From contig PAEP01000002.1 in NCBI GenBank assembly GCA_002700765.1, forward strand, positions 1 to 22,661: a DNA stretch of 22,661 nucleotides, given 5' to 3'. The stretch's first letter is position 1. Each line of letters begins with the position of its first letter. This DNA comes from Synechococcus sp. MED850. GTDB taxonomy: Bacteria > Cyanobacteriota > Cyanobacteriia > PCC-6307 > Cyanobiaceae. Positions 1-16,530 of this stretch are shown piece by piece. A program made the position numbers and the translations under genes. The notes beneath the pieces were generated by a model. It worked only from the letters and a program-made list of their open reading frames with translations, was not told the origin of the DNA and did no database searches.

Positions 1-115
1 ATTCCAGATTGCTGGTCTGGTCAGGAGCGTTGTAGGTGGAGGTGGCATCTGCGCTTTGGCAGAGCACCGCGCTGGAGGCCAGGAGAGCCTGTAGGGCGAG
101 AAGTGAACGTTTCAT
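1..115 (-). CDS. Secreted hypothetical protein, N-terminal fragment (cut by window edge)
   Basis: An open frame starts at an ATG on the minus strand (113-115) and runs off the left edge, giving 38 visible residues. It begins MKRSLLALQALLASSAVLC and continues with a polar stretch (SADATSTYNAPDQ). A short positive n-region followed by a hydrophobic core and small residues indicates a signal peptide, so the product is probably exported. It starts 37 bp after the stop of the solute-binding protein gene on the same strand, so the two may be co-transcribed. No recognisable domain is in view and no function can be given. Too little is visible to exclude a fortuitous frame, but the signal peptide and close spacing argue that it is real. 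Confidence 0.6.
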   Translation of the reverse strand, partial: MKRSLLALQALLASSAVLCQSADATSTYNAPDQTSNLE

Positions 116-152
116 GTTGAGAAGAGTTGATTGGAGAGACTGCGTCTGCGGC

Positions 153-1094
153 TTACTCAGCTGGCTTGTCAGCGGAGGCGTCCATCTCAGTGGCCTCAGC
201 CGGGTCCGTCACGTCGGTTGAAATCTCTGCGGTTGAGGCCAGCAACACGCGGTAGAGGGCGCTGATCGTGGTTGGTTTCAGATCGATGGGACTGCCAGGA
301 CCGACCCAACGGTTCACCATCTCGCGTGAACCTGGATCTCCATCGACATAGGCCTGCATCATCTGGCCGATCGCCAGGTTGGCCGATGAAAGCAGCTTGC
401 CGTTGTCCTGCTTCACGATGCAGCCGACGCCGGAGCTTCCGTAGGGGCGAACAGGCACCAATGATTTGCCACTGTCAACTTGATTGGAGGCCAACCAAAG
501 AGAAGGGCCACCCAAGATCTCAATATCGCCCTTGCTGAATGCCTCCATGGCCTCATCTGGGGACTGGAAGTTGGTCAGCTCAGCATCGGGAACCACATCG
601 GCCAGCACTTTGGCGGAGGCGGAATCCGCAACAACACCAATGGTTTTGCCCATGAGGGATTCAGGGGTTCCGTCCACGTCAGCTGCGGCAAGCAGTCTCG
701 TGCCGCTGATGGCGAATGGAAGGCTGTAGCTCACGTTTTTGGCGCGATCCCAGGTGAAGGCAACACCGCAGGCAATGTCGGCCTCGCCATTCGTGACGGC
801 GTCCAGACCCTCCTGAACATTGGAGGCTGCCGTGTACGAAACCGAGGCCAGCCCGGATTCGTCCTTGATGGCATTGATCACGTCGACGGCAAGGCCTTCG
901 TACGTTTCTCCCTCCTTCATGGCAAAGGGCTTGCCCTCCAGCACAACGGCTTTGAGCGTGCCGCTTCCGCTGCTGGCGGCAGCTGTGGTCGTGTTGCTGC
1001 CGTTGTCAGTCGAAGAACCGCCGCTTTCAGGCTTGCTGGAGCAGGAGGCAAGCAAGGCAAAGGCGCCGAGCACACCAAGAATCCGTAAGCGCAT
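153..1094 (-). CDS. Family 3 solute-binding lipoprotein (amino-acid type)
   Basis: This 313-residue protein is a periplasmic substrate-binding protein of the SBP_bac_3 / ionotropic glutamate-receptor-like fold. Residues 1-18 form a lipoprotein signal with lipobox L-A-S-C (Cys18), followed by a Ser/Gly/Thr-rich linker and the binding domain from about residue 45. The DIACGVAFTWDRAKNVSYS segment matches the family motif whose Arg (DRAKN) contacts the ligand alpha-carboxylate in glutamate-receptor relatives, so an amino acid or similar anion is plausible. The last ~25 residues form an acidic tail beyond the fold. The ATG at 1094 was chosen because it puts five residues before the hydrophobic core; an in-frame GTG at 1109 adds five more. 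No permease or ATPase gene is beside it in the window, so the transporter type is unknown. It diverges from the HtrA-like gene. Confidence 0.85.
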   Translation of the reverse strand: MRLRILGVLGAFALLASCSSKPESGGSSTDNGSNTTTAAASSGSGTLKAVVLEGKPFAMKEGETYEGLAVDVINAIKDESGLASVSYTAASNVQEGLDAVTNGEADIACGVAFTWDRAKNVSYSLPFAISGTRLLAAADVDGTPESLMGKTIGVVADSASAKVLADVVPDAELTNFQSPDEAMEAFSKGDIEILGGPSLWLASNQVDSGKSLVPVRPYGSSGVGCIVKQDNGKLLSSANLAIGQMMQAYVDGDPGSREMVNRWVGPGSPIDLKPTTISALYRVLLASTAEISTDVTDPAEATEMDASADKPAE

Positions 1095-2300
<1,206 letters not shown>

Positions 2301-2336
2301 CTCCCTGCTACCTTCCCGCCATCCCCTGCTGATTCC

Positions 2337-3056
2337 ATGGCTGATCTCCAGACGCAGATGAAACAGGCGGTTGCCGATGCTGCCGTGGATCAGATCAAGG
2401 ACGGCATGGTGCTTGGTCTGGGGTCAGGCTCCACAGCGGCGCTGATGATCAAGGGCCTTGGCGCCAAGCTCTCAGCGGGCACGTTGAAAGACATCGTTGG
2501 TGTCACCACGTCCTTTCAGGGCGAGGTCCTTGCGGCTGAGCTGAACATTCCGTTGCTCAGCCTCAATGCAGTTGACCGGATTGACCTCGCCATCGATGGG
2601 GCGGATGAGGTGGATCCAGGCTTTCAGTTGATCAAAGGGGGTGGCGCTTGTCACGTGCAGGAAAAGCTCGTGGCTGCTCGTGCGGACCGATTTGTGGTCG
2701 TGGTTGATTCCACCAAGCTTGTGGATCGCCTCAACCTTGGATTCCTGTTGCCCGTGGAGGTGCTTCCCGGGGCATGGCGTCAGGTCCAGCAGCAACTCTC
2801 TTCAATGGGAGGAACAGCTGAATTGCGGATGGCACAACGCAAGGCAGGTCCGGTGGTCACTGATCAGGGCAATCTCGTGCTCGACGTGAAAATGGATGGA
2901 GGCATTGAAAATCCCGCAGATCTGGAATCGACGATCAACAACATCCCAGGAGTTCTTGAAAATGGTCTTTTCGTGAATCTTGCTGATGAAGTCCTGGTCG
3001 GTGAAATCATTGGCGACATTGCTGGGGTCCGCAGTCTTGAGAAAAAACTCAATTGA
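2337..3056 (+). CDS. rpiA: Ribose-5-phosphate isomerase A
   Basis: A 239-residue cytosolic enzyme interconverting ribose 5-phosphate and ribulose 5-phosphate, used in the pentose phosphate pathway and the Calvin cycle. Family signatures are visible: the phosphate-binding GLGSGSTA (27-34), DGADEVDP (87-94) and LIKGGGA (98-104). Asp87, Asp90, Lys100 and Glu109 line up, at a constant offset of six, with the E. coli catalytic residues Asp81, Asp84, Lys94 and Glu103. Length is normal for RpiA. It follows the protease gene by 36 bp. Its last codons (CTC AAT TGA) lie in a palindrome shared with the end of hisD on the other strand, and the two reading frames overlap by 8 bp. Confidence 0.97.
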   Translation: MADLQTQMKQAVADAAVDQIKDGMVLGLGSGSTAALMIKGLGAKLSAGTLKDIVGVTTSFQGEVLAAELNIPLLSLNAVDRIDLAIDGADEVDPGFQLIKGGGACHVQEKLVAARADRFVVVVDSTKLVDRLNLGFLLPVEVLPGAWRQVQQQLSSMGGTAELRMAQRKAGPVVTDQGNLVLDVKMDGGIENPADLESTINNIPGVLENGLFVNLADEVLVGEIIGDIAGVRSLEKKLN

Positions 3057-3057
3057 G
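3048..3057. other. 10-bp palindrome carrying both convergent stop codons
   Basis: CTCAATTGAG is its own reverse complement. Read on the plus strand it gives the rpiA ending Leu-Asn-stop, and on the minus strand the hisD ending Leu-Asn-stop. The two coding regions overlap tail-to-tail by 8 bp (3049-3056). There is no space for a conventional intrinsic terminator between the genes. Confidence 0.9.
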
Positions 3058-4332
3058 ACGGCGTCGCACCGATTCAGCGTGGCTGTGCAGTCCTTCGCTT
3101 TCGGCGAGCTGACAGACGGCTGATCCTGTTGCTTCGAGTGCGCCGCGATTGAAGCCGATCAGTGACGTGTGGCGCATGAACGTTTCAACGCTGAGGGCAC
3201 CGCTGAATCTGGCGGCTCCGCAGGTTGGCAACGTGTGATTCGGGCCGGCCAGGTAATCACCAACAGCCTCTGGGGACCATGGTCCGAGAAAGATGGCTCC
3301 AGCGTGCTGAATCCGTTCGGCCAAGGGTTCGGGGCGCTCCACCAGCAGCTCGAGATGCTCAGGAGCGAAGCTGTCGCTGAGACGGGCGCAGGTTTCCAGG
3401 TCTTCGCAGAGGATGGCTAGCCCCCAGTCCCTGATGGAGGCTTCACAGATCTCCCGGCGAGGATGATCCTCCAGTTGTTGGGCAATGGCGTGACCAATGC
3501 CGTGCACAAGGTCTGCGTTAGTGGTGATCAGCACGGCCGCGGCCAGGGGGTCGTGCTCCGCCTGGGCGAGTAAATCCGCTGCCACATGATCGATGTGGGC
3601 ACTGTGATCAGCGATCACAAGGACTTCACTGGGGCCTGCTAAGGCGTCAATCCCGACTTGTCCATAAACGGCCTGCTTGGCGAGGGTGACGTAGAGATTG
3701 CCTGGGCCGCTGATCACATCGACGCATGGGATCGATTCCGTGCCGAAGGCCATGGCGGCAATGGCCTGAGCTCCTCCGATGCGCAGCACTTTGCGGATTC
3801 CAGCGAGATGCGCAGCGCCCATCACCACGGCATTGACGGTTCCATCCCGTCCTGCTGGCGAACAGATCACGATCTCCTCAACTCCGGCCACGCGCGCGGG
3901 CACGGCATTCATCAGGACCGTGCTCGGATAGGCCGCCCGTCCGCCTGGGATGTACAGGCCCGCACGCTTGACGGGACGCCATCGACGCCCCAGCTGTTCG
4001 CCATGGGGCCCCTGCATGGCGATATCAGCTGGTTTCTGACGCTGATGAAACTCCTGAATCCGCCGTTGTGCCAACTCAAGGGCATCTCTTAGGTCCATGG
4101 GTAGCCCTTTCCAGGCCGCCTCCAACTCCTCTGGGGGGACAGCGAATGATTCCGGTCGGAAGCCGTCGAAGCGTTGCGTTAGCTCCCTGACCGCCGCATC
4201 CCCTCGCTCCCGCACCGAACTCAAAATGTTGTCAACGGCTTGGCGTGCTTCGCTCTGCTGAGCGCTGACCGTTCTGCTGCTGAGGCGTCTGAGCTGCTGC
4301 TCAGCTTGCTCGGGATCGGTCACCACGCGCAT
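3049..4332 (-). CDS. hisD: Histidinol dehydrogenase
   Basis: A 427-residue NAD- and zinc-dependent enzyme that performs the last two oxidations of histidine synthesis, from L-histidinol to L-histidine. Zinc and catalytic residues are present at nearly E. coli numbering: Gln257 and His260 (QAEHDP), Glu325 and His326 (FAPEHLEL), Asp359 (GDYLAGPNH) and His418 (GLHSHA). The nucleotide-site region [16 protein letters not shown] (205-220) is intact. The open frame continues upstream to 4560, but the ATG at 4332 was chosen because the upstream 76 residues resemble no HisD, would overlap rpsT, and the usual family length is about 430. It converges with rpiA and diverges from rpsT. Confidence 0.96.
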   Translation of the reverse strand: MRVVTDPEQAEQQLRRLSSRTVSAQQSEARQAVDNILSSVRERGDAAVRELTQRFDGFRPESFAVPPEELEAAWKGLPMDLRDALELAQRRIQEFHQRQKPADIAMQGPHGEQLGRRWRPVKRAGLYIPGGRAAYPSTVLMNAVPARVAGVEEIVICSPAGRDGTVNAVVMGAAHLAGIRKVLRIGGAQAIAAMAFGTESIPCVDVISGPGNLYVTLAKQAVYGQVGIDALAGPSEVLVIADHSAHIDHVAADLLAQAEHDPLAAAVLITTNADLVHGIGHAIAQQLEDHPRREICEASIRDWGLAILCEDLETCARLSDSFAPEHLELLVERPEPLAERIQHAGAIFLGPWSPEAVGDYLAGPNHTLPTCGAARFSGALSVETFMRHTSLIGFNRGALEATGSAVCQLAESEGLHSHAESVRRRLN

Positions 4333-4778
<446 letters not shown>

Positions 4779-4792
4779 CGTCTCCCGGCAGA

Positions 4793-5611
4793 ATGGGGGG
4801 TGAAAGCGCGTTTCAACCCCTTGTGGCCTCATCTCCGACGCTGATTGACAGCCACTGTCACATCGTCTTCCGGAACTTTGATGAGGATCTGGAGGAGGTG
4901 GCCAGCCGCTGGCGCGAAGCAGGCGTGAGCGCTCTGCTCCACGCCTGCGTTGAACCGTCTGAAATCCCGGCGATCCGTGCCCTCGCAGATCGTTTCCCTG
5001 AGATGCGCTACTCGGTGGGTGTGCATCCGTTGGATACAGAGCATTGGCAAGACGACACAGTCGCTGTTCTGCGTCGTGCCGCCCAGGACGATGAGCGCGT
5101 TGTGGCCATCGGTGAACTTGGCCTCGATCTTTTTCGCGACAAAAACCTTGACGAGCAGCTGGCGGTCCTGCGGCCGCAGCTCGATCTGGCTGTCGAGCTT
5201 GGCCTTCCGGTCATCGTGCACTGCCGCGATGCGGCTGAGCCGATGCTGGATGAACTGCGAACCCGTCAGGCCAAGGGTCGCTGCCCCGCTGGGGTCATGC
5301 ACTGCTGGGGGGGGTCACCCGATGAGATGGAGGGTTTCCTCAAACTTGGCTTTTACATCAGCTTCAGCGGGACCGTCACCTTCCCGAAAGCTGCACCCAC
5401 CCACGACTGCGCCCGTCAGGTGCCGGCAGACAGGTTCCTTGTCGAGACCGACTGTCCTTTCCTCGCGCCGGTGCCCCGGCGCGGCAAACGCAACGAGCCA
5501 GCCTTTGTGGCCTCTGTGGCGGCGCGCGTGGCGGAATTGCGTGGTGTTTCTCTCGACTCTGTCGCGACCTCCAGCACCGCCAATGCCCGACGTCTGTTCC
5601 GCCTTCCTTGA
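4793..5611 (+). CDS. tatD: TatD-family metal-dependent hydrolase / DNase
   Basis: A 272-residue TIM-barrel protein of the TatD (Mg-dependent deoxyribonuclease) family, thought to act on DNA ends or in repair. Metal ligands in order are His21 and His23 (DSHCHI), Glu108 (IGELGLD), His143 (IVHCRD), His170 (MHCWGG) and Asp220 (VETDCPFL), so the active site is complete. The usual His-Cys-Phe-Ser-Gly loop reads His-Cys-Trp-Gly-Gly here, and part of it is encoded by a run of eight G (5307-5314). The ATG at 4793 gives a 20-residue lead before the metal motif; a GTG at 4823 is an equally reasonable start. It lies 14 bp after rpsT and 289 bp before rpoB. Confidence 0.93.
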   Translation: MGGESAFQPLVASSPTLIDSHCHIVFRNFDEDLEEVASRWREAGVSALLHACVEPSEIPAIRALADRFPEMRYSVGVHPLDTEHWQDDTVAVLRRAAQDDERVVAIGELGLDLFRDKNLDEQLAVLRPQLDLAVELGLPVIVHCRDAAEPMLDELRTRQAKGRCPAGVMHCWGGSPDEMEGFLKLGFYISFSGTVTFPKAAPTHDCARQVPADRFLVETDCPFLAPVPRRGKRNEPAFVASVAARVAELRGVSLDSVATSSTANARRLFRLP

Positions 5612-5624
5612 GCGGTAATCGGTT

Positions 5625-5653
5625 TTGGGGCAGTTACGCCCGGTGTGTAAGAT
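5625..5653 (+). promoter_or_regulatory. Candidate sigma-70-type promoter of rpoBC1C2
   Basis: TAAGAT at 5648-5653 is a good -10 hexamer, and TTGGGG at 5625-5630 lies exactly 17 bp upstream as a weak -35. This would start transcription near 5660, leaving a leader of about 240 nt before the rpoB ATG. The site lies just after the tatD stop, so polymerase genes could be expressed apart from rpsT-tatD. Read from sequence only, without transcript data. Confidence 0.45.
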
Positions 5654-5670
5654 GTTGTATTGGCCTGGCC

Positions 5671-5748
5671 ATGGATCGGTTCACCGTTTCCATGGCGCCT
5701 GAAGCGTCCATTTCCTTCCGGTGCACTTGTTGTCGTCAGCTCATCTGA
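5671..5748 (+). other. Possible 25-residue upstream ORF in the rpoB leader
   Basis: An ATG at 5671 opens a 25-codon frame ending in TGA (5746-5748), starting MDRFTVSMAPEAS and ending RCTCCRQLI. It begins about ten nucleotides after the predicted transcription start and stops 33 nt before the UUCG hairpin. No ribosome-binding site is evident, and short ORFs occur by chance. It is listed because its placement between promoter and hairpin is what a leader peptide would have. Confidence 0.2.
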
Positions 5749-5780
5749 CCAGAGGTTTCTGAGCTTGGATTCGGTCCTGC

Positions 5781-5800
5781 CGTTTCTCTTCGGAGAAGCG
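5781..5800 (+). promoter_or_regulatory. Hairpin with UUCG tetraloop in the rpoB leader
   Basis: CGTTTCTC (5781-5788), loop TTCG (5789-5792) and GAGAAGCG (5793-5800) form an 8-bp stem, with one G-U pair, capped by the very stable C(UUCG)G tetraloop. It lies about 100 nt before the rpoB start codon. No U-run follows directly (a short TTTT occurs 11 nt later), so it is not a typical terminator. An attenuator, protein-binding site or RNA-processing/stability element is possible. Confidence 0.55.
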
Positions 5801-5900
5801 CAGGCCGCCGCTTTTGATTGCTCAGGCCCCTTGTCGATGTCCTGCCAACAACCAAGGTCCAGGTTTCCTGTCCCATTCGTCCTCTCAGTCGGGTTCCCGC

Positions 5901-8900
5901 ATGAGCAGCAGCGCGATTCAGGTCGCCAAGACCGCGACGTATCTTCCCGATCTCGTGGAGGTGCAGCGGGCAAGTTTTAAGTGGTTTCTGGATAAAGGTC
6001 TGATCGAGGAGCTTGAAAGCTTCTCTCCGATCACGGATTACACAGGAAAGCTTGAGCTTCACTTCATCGGAAGCGAATACCGACTGAAGCGTCCACGTCA
6101 CGATGTGGAAGAAGCAAAGCGGCGTGATGCCACCTTTGCTTCTCAGATGTACGTCACCTGTCGTCTGGTCAACAAAGAGACCGGTGAAATCAAGGAACAG
6201 GAGGTGTTCATCGGCGAACTGCCGTTGATGACAGAGCGCGGCACGTTCATCATCAACGGTGCTGAACGGGTGATCGTTAATCAGATCGTTCGTAGCCCAG
6301 GTGTTTATTTCAAGGACGAACAGGACAAGAACGGACGTCGCACATACAACGCCAGTGTGATTCCCAACCGTGGCGCATGGCTGAAATTCGAGACAGATAA
6401 AAACTCACTTCTGCATGTTCGTGTCGACAAGACGCGCAAAATTAACGCTCACGTTTTGATGCGGGCCATGGGCCTGTCGGACAACGATGTCGTCGACAAG
6501 CTGCGCCACCCGGAGTTTTACAAAAAGTCGATCGATGCCGCCAATGATGAGGGCATCAGTTCCGAGGATCAGGCTCTGCTGGAGCTTTACAAGAAGCTGA
6601 GGCCGGGCGAACCCCCATCCGTCAGTGGTGGTCAGCAGCTGCTCCAGACCCGGTTCTTTGATCCCAAGCGCTACGACCTCGGTCGGGTCGGCCGCTACAA
6701 GATCAACAAAAAGCTCCGCCTCACCATTCCGGACACCGTCCGCACCCTGACGCACGAAGACGTGCTGTCCACGCTTGATTACTTGATCAACCTTGAGCTG
6801 GATGTCGGTGGCGCCAGCCTGGATGACATCGATCACCTCGGCAATCGACGGGTCCGCTCGGTGGGTGAGTTGTTGCAGAACCAGGTCCGAGTCGGCCTGA
6901 ATCGGCTTGAGCGGATCATCAAGGAACGGATGACCGTCGGTGAGACCGACTCGCTCACCCCGGCTCAGTTGGTCAATCCCAAGCCGCTGGTGGCTGCGAT
7001 CAAAGAGTTCTTTGGCTCCAGCCAGCTGAGTCAGTTCATGGATCAGACGAATCCCCTGGCTGAGCTCACCCATAAACGACGCATCTCCGCCCTCGGTCCC
7101 GGTGGACTCACCCGTGAGCGGGCCGGTTTCGCGGTTCGGGACATCCATCCCTCTCACTACGGCCGGCTCTGCCCGATCGAGACACCGGAAGGTCCCAATG
7201 CCGGTCTGATCAATTCTCTCGCCACCCATGCCCGGGTGAACGAGTACGGCTTCATTGAAACCCCCTTCTGGAAAGTGGAGGACGGGGTGGTTCTCAAAAC
7301 CGGTGATCCCATCTACCTCTCCGCCGATCGCGAGGACGAAGTGCGCGTCGCCCCCGGTGACGTGGCAACGGATGCCGATGGCCGTATCACGGCTGATCTG
7401 ATCCCTGTTCGCTATCGCCAGGATTTTGAGAAGGTTCCTCCGGAACAAGTCGATTACGTGGCGCTGTCACCGGTTCAGGTGATTTCGGTTGCGGCATCTT
7501 TGATTCCGTTCCTGGAGCACGACGATGCCAACCGGGCCCTGATGGGGTCGAACATGCAGCGTCAGGCGGTGCCCCTGCTGCGTCCAGAACGGGCTCTGGT
7601 GGGCACAGGCCTGGAAACACAGGTGGCCCGGGACTCCGGCATGGTGCCCATCTCCCGCGTTAACGGCACGGTCACGTTCGTCGATGCCACGGCCATCGTC
7701 GTTCAGGACGAGGAGGGCGAGGAGCACACCCATTTCCTCCAGAAGTACCAGCGCTCCAACCAAGACACCTGTCTGAACCACCGTCCGATTGTTCGCTGCG
7801 GTGATCCGGTGATCGTGGGACAGGTGCTTGCCGATGGTTCGGCCTGTGAAGGGGGCGAAATCGCTCTGGGTCAGAACGTGTTGATCGCCTACATGCCCTG
7901 GGAGGGTTACAACTTCGAGGACGCGTTATTGGTCAGTGAGCGTCTGGTGACCGACGATCTCTACACCTCGGTTCACATCGAGAAGTATGAAATCGAGGCC
8001 CGTCAAACCAAGCTCGGACCGGAAGAGATCACCCGGGAAATTCCGAATGTTGCGGAGGAAAGTCTCGGCAACCTCGACGAGATGGGCATCATCCGCGTTG
8101 GTGCCTTCGTCGAGAGCGGCGACATCCTGGTGGGCAAGGTCACCCCGAAAGGTGAATCCGATCAGCCACCGGAAGAGAAGCTGTTGCGCGCCATCTTTGG
8201 TGAGAAGGCCCGTGATGTTCGAGACAATTCTCTGAGGGTTCCCGGCACCGAGCGCGGACGCGTTGTTGATGTTCGGATCTACACCCGTGAGCAGGGGGAT
8301 GAGCTTCCCCCTGGCGCCAACATGGTGGTGCGGGTCTACGTGGCGCAGCGCCGCAAGATCCAGGTGGGCGACAAGATGGCCGGCCGTCATGGCAACAAGG
8401 GCATCATCAGCCGAATCCTTCCGCGGGAGGACATGCCTTACCTGCCGGATGGCACACCGGTGGACATCTGCCTCAATCCCCTGGGCGTTCCCAGCCGGAT
8501 GAATGTCGGCCAGGTGTTTGAGCTGTTGATGGGCTGGGCCGCATCCAACCTCGATTCCCGGGTTCGCATCGTGCCCTTCGATGAGATGCACGGTGCCGAG
8601 ATGTCGCAAATGACCTGCGAAGCCTTCCTCAAGGAAGCGGCCAGCCAACCGGGTAAGGCCTGGGTCTACAACCCTGATGATCCCGGCAAGCTGGTGTTGC
8701 GTGATGGCCGCACCGGTCTGCCCTTCGATCAGCCTGTGGCCGTGGGCTACTCCCACTTCCTCAAGCTCGTGCACCTGGTGGATGACAAGATCCACGCCCG
8801 TTCCACCGGCCCCTACTCCCTGGTCACCCAGCAGCCCCTGGGCGGTAAGGCCCAGCAAGGCGGCCAGCGTCTGGGTGAGATGGAGGTGTGGGCACTTGAG

Positions 8901-9194
8901 GCCTACGGCGCCGCTTACACCCTGCAGGAACTGCTCACCGTCAAATCGGACGACATGCAGGGCCGCAACGAAGCACTCAATGCCATCGTCAAGGGCAAGC
9001 CGATTCCACGCCCCGGCACACCCGAGTCGTTCAAGGTGCTGATGCGGGAGCTCCAGTCCCTGGGGCTGGACATTGCGGTTTACACCGATGAAGGCAAGGA
9101 AGTCGATCTGATGCAGGACGTGAATCCGCGTCGCAGCACCCCCAGCAGGCCCACGTACGAATCCCTCGGCGTTGCGGATTACGACGAGGACTGA
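5901..9194 (+). CDS. rpoB: RNA polymerase beta subunit
   Basis: The 1097-residue beta subunit of RNA polymerase. The rifampicin-pocket segment is clear from about residue 374 ([20 protein letters not shown], then [12 protein letters not shown] and [10 protein letters not shown]). Further conserved blocks are [14 protein letters not shown], the active-site [11 protein letters not shown] with its two lysines, and C-terminal [20 protein letters not shown], which contacts beta-prime. The frame is open upstream to 5814, but the ATG at 5901 ([10 protein letters not shown]) fits the family start and the usual picocyanobacterial length near 1100; it is shorter than E. coli RpoB because lineage inserts are missing. 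No Shine-Dalgarno motif is apparent. rpoC1 begins 51 bp downstream, in one operon with rpoC2. Confidence 0.98.
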   Translation: MSSSAIQVAKTATYLPDLVEVQRASFKWFLDKGLIEELESFSPITDYTGKLELHFIGSEYRLKRPRHDVEEAKRRDATFASQMYVTCRLVNKETGEIKEQEVFIGELPLMTERGTFIINGAERVIVNQIVRSPGVYFKDEQDKNGRRTYNASVIPNRGAWLKFETDKNSLLHVRVDKTRKINAHVLMRAMGLSDNDVVDKLRHPEFYKKSIDAANDEGISSEDQALLELYKKLRPGEPPSVSGGQQLLQTRFFDPKRYDLGRVGRYKINKKLRLTIPDTVRTLTHEDVLSTLDYLINLELDVGGASLDDIDHLGNRRVRSVGELLQNQVRVGLNRLERIIKERMTVGETDSLTPAQLVNPKPLVAAIKEFFGSSQLSQFMDQTNPLAELTHKRRISALGPGGLTRERAGFAVRDIHPSHYGRLCPIETPEGPNAGLINSLATHARVNEYGFIETPFWKVEDGVVLKTGDPIYLSADREDEVRVAPGDVATDADGRITADLIPVRYRQDFEKVPPEQVDYVALSPVQVISVAASLIPFLEHDDANRALMGSNMQRQAVPLLRPERALVGTGLETQVARDSGMVPISRVNGTVTFVDATAIVVQDEEGEEHTHFLQKYQRSNQDTCLNHRPIVRCGDPVIVGQVLADGSACEGGEIALGQNVLIAYMPWEGYNFEDALLVSERLVTDDLYTSVHIEKYEIEARQTKLGPEEITREIPNVAEESLGNLDEMGIIRVGAFVESGDILVGKVTPKGESDQPPEEKLLRAIFGEKARDVRDNSLRVPGTERGRVVDVRIYTREQGDELPPGANMVVRVYVAQRRKIQVGDKMAGRHGNKGIISRILPREDMPYLPDGTPVDICLNPLGVPSRMNVGQVFELLMGWAASNLDSRVRIVPFDEMHGAEMSQMTCEAFLKEAASQPGKAWVYNPDDPGKLVLRDGRTGLPFDQPVAVGYSHFLKLVHLVDDKIHARSTGPYSLVTQQPLGGKAQQGGQRLGEMEVWALEAYGAAYTLQELLTVKSDDMQGRNEALNAIVKGKPIPRPGTPESFKVLMRELQSLGLDIAVYTDEGKEVDLMQDVNPRRSTPSRPTYESLGVADYDED

Positions 9195-9245
9195 CGGACC
9201 TGATTGCTCGAAACGACTGAAAAGCCCTTCATTCCTTATCCGTCC

Positions 9246-11150
9246 ATGACCAACAGCAACCTCCGCACCGAGAACCACTTCGACTACGTCAAGATCACCC
9301 TCGCTTCACCGGAACGGGTGATGGAGTGGGGTCAGCGCACCCTGCCCAACGGCCAGGTTGTGGGTGAGGTCACCAAACCGGAGACCATCAACTACCGCAC
9401 CCTCAAGCCCGAGATGGACGGGCTGTTCTGCGAGAAGATCTTTGGTCCCTCCAAGGACTGGGAGTGCCACTGCGGCAAGTACAAACGGGTGCGTCACCGC
9501 GGCATCGTCTGTGAACGCTGCGGTGTGGAGGTCACGGAAAGCCGCGTGCGTCGTCACCGCATGGGCTTCATCAAGCTGGCCGCTCCGGTGTCCCATGTCT
9601 GGTACCTGAAGGGCATTCCCAGCTATGTCGCGATCTTGCTGGACATGCCTCTGCGGGATGTGGAGCAGATCGTCTACTTCAACTGTTATGTGGTCCTGGA
9701 TCCAGGTGATCACAAGGATCTGAAGTACAAGCAGCTGCTCACCGAGGATGAATGGCTGGAAATTGAAGATGAGATCTACGCCGAGGAATCGGAGATCGAA
9801 AATGAGCCGGTGGTGGGCATCGGCGCTGAGGCGCTCAAGCAGCTGCTGGAGGACCTCACTCTGAATGAGGTGGCTGAGCAGCTGCGCGAGGAGATCAACG
9901 GCAGCAAGGGCCAGAAGCGCGCCAAGTTGATCAAGCGTTTGCGGGTGATCGACAACTTCATCGCCACTAATGCCCGTCCCGAGTGGATGGTGCTGGATGT
10001 GATTCCGGTGATTCCGCCCGATCTGCGCCCGATGGTGCAGCTCGACGGTGGTCGCTTTGCCACCAGTGATCTCAACGATCTCTACCGCCGGGTGATCAAC
10101 CGCAACAACCGCCTGGCACGCCTTCAGGAGATCCTGGCCCCTGAAATCATCGTCCGCAACGAGAAGCGGATGCTGCAGGAAGCCGTTGATGCCCTGATCG
10201 ACAACGGTCGCCGGGGGCGCACGGTTGTGGGTGCCAACAACCGCCCGCTCAAGTCTCTAAGCGACATCATCGAAGGCAAGCAGGGTCGCTTCCGTCAGAA
10301 CCTGCTCGGCAAACGGGTCGACTACTCCGGTCGTTCCGTGATCGTGGTGGGTCCCAAGCTGAAGATGCACCAGTGCGGCCTGCCCAAGGAGATGGCGATC
10401 GAGCTGTTCCAGCCGTTCGTGATCCATCGTTTGATCCGGCAGAACATCGTCAACAACATCAAGGCCGCCAAGAAGTTGATTCAACGGGCTGACGATGAAG
10501 TCATGCAGGTGCTGCAGGAGGTGATCGAAGGTCACCCGATCATGCTGAACCGCGCTCCAACGCTGCACCGTCTGGGGATTCAAGCGTTCGAGCCGAAGTT
10601 GGTGGATGGACGCGCCATCCAGCTGCACCCCCTGGTTTGCCCGGCGTTCAACGCTGACTTCGACGGTGACCAGATGGCCGTGCACGTGCCCCTGGCCATC
10701 GAAGCCCAGACCGAGGCGCGCATGTTGATGCTGGCGAGCAACAACATCCTCTCTCCAGCCACTGGCCAGCCGATCGTTACCCCATCCCAGGACATGGTGC
10801 TTGGGTCTTACTACCTGACGGCACTCAAGCCTGAATCGCTACAGCCGGAGTTCGGGGATCGCAGTCGCACCTTCGCCGACCTTGAGGATGTGCTTCACGC
10901 CTTTGAGGACCAGCGCCTCGATCTGCATGCGTGGGTTTGGGTGCGTTTCAACGGTGAGGTCGATGACAGGGATGAACTCGAGCAACCGCTGAAGACCGAG
11001 GACCTCGGTGATGGCACCCGCATCGAGCAGTGGACCTATCGCCGTGATCGCTTTGATGAGGACGGTGGTCTGGTCAGTCGCTATCTGCTCACCACTGTCG
11101 GTCGCGTGGTGATGAATCACACCATCATCGAAGCGGTGGCTTCTGCCTGA
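9246..11150 (+). CDS. rpoC1: RNA polymerase gamma subunit (N-terminal part of beta-prime)
   Basis: A 634-residue subunit corresponding to the N-terminal half of bacterial beta-prime. This split is characteristic of cyanobacteria and plastids. The zinc-binding cysteines are Cys74, Cys76, Cys89 and Cys92 (CHCGKYKRV...CERC). The catalytic Mg-binding loop NADFDGDQ is at 469-476, with Asp471, Asp473 and Asp475 holding the metal. Clamp and lid segments are complete ([20 protein letters not shown]). The ATG at 9246 ([10 protein letters not shown]) is preferred over the TTG at 9204, whose extra 14 residues match nothing in the family. It sits 51 bp after rpoB and 45 bp before rpoC2, and must assemble with RpoC2 to make a working enzyme. 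Confidence 0.98.
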   Translation: MTNSNLRTENHFDYVKITLASPERVMEWGQRTLPNGQVVGEVTKPETINYRTLKPEMDGLFCEKIFGPSKDWECHCGKYKRVRHRGIVCERCGVEVTESRVRRHRMGFIKLAAPVSHVWYLKGIPSYVAILLDMPLRDVEQIVYFNCYVVLDPGDHKDLKYKQLLTEDEWLEIEDEIYAEESEIENEPVVGIGAEALKQLLEDLTLNEVAEQLREEINGSKGQKRAKLIKRLRVIDNFIATNARPEWMVLDVIPVIPPDLRPMVQLDGGRFATSDLNDLYRRVINRNNRLARLQEILAPEIIVRNEKRMLQEAVDALIDNGRRGRTVVGANNRPLKSLSDIIEGKQGRFRQNLLGKRVDYSGRSVIVVGPKLKMHQCGLPKEMAIELFQPFVIHRLIRQNIVNNIKAAKKLIQRADDEVMQVLQEVIEGHPIMLNRAPTLHRLGIQAFEPKLVDGRAIQLHPLVCPAFNADFDGDQMAVHVPLAIEAQTEARMLMLASNNILSPATGQPIVTPSQDMVLGSYYLTALKPESLQPEFGDRSRTFADLEDVLHAFEDQRLDLHAWVWVRFNGEVDDRDELEQPLKTEDLGDGTRIEQWTYRRDRFDEDGGLVSRYLLTTVGRVVMNHTIIEAVASA

Positions 11151-11168
11151 GTTCGTTCATCCATCTGA

Positions 11169-15284
<4,116 letters not shown>

Positions 15285-15295
15285 TTCTGTCCTGA

Positions 15296-16521
<1,226 letters not shown>

Positions 16522-16530
16522 GCCCTACTG

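Noticed and set aside
7926..9278. A 450-codon minus-strand frame within rpoB
   Set aside because: It is antisense to strongly conserved rpoB and has no recognisable motif; it is a compositional shadow.
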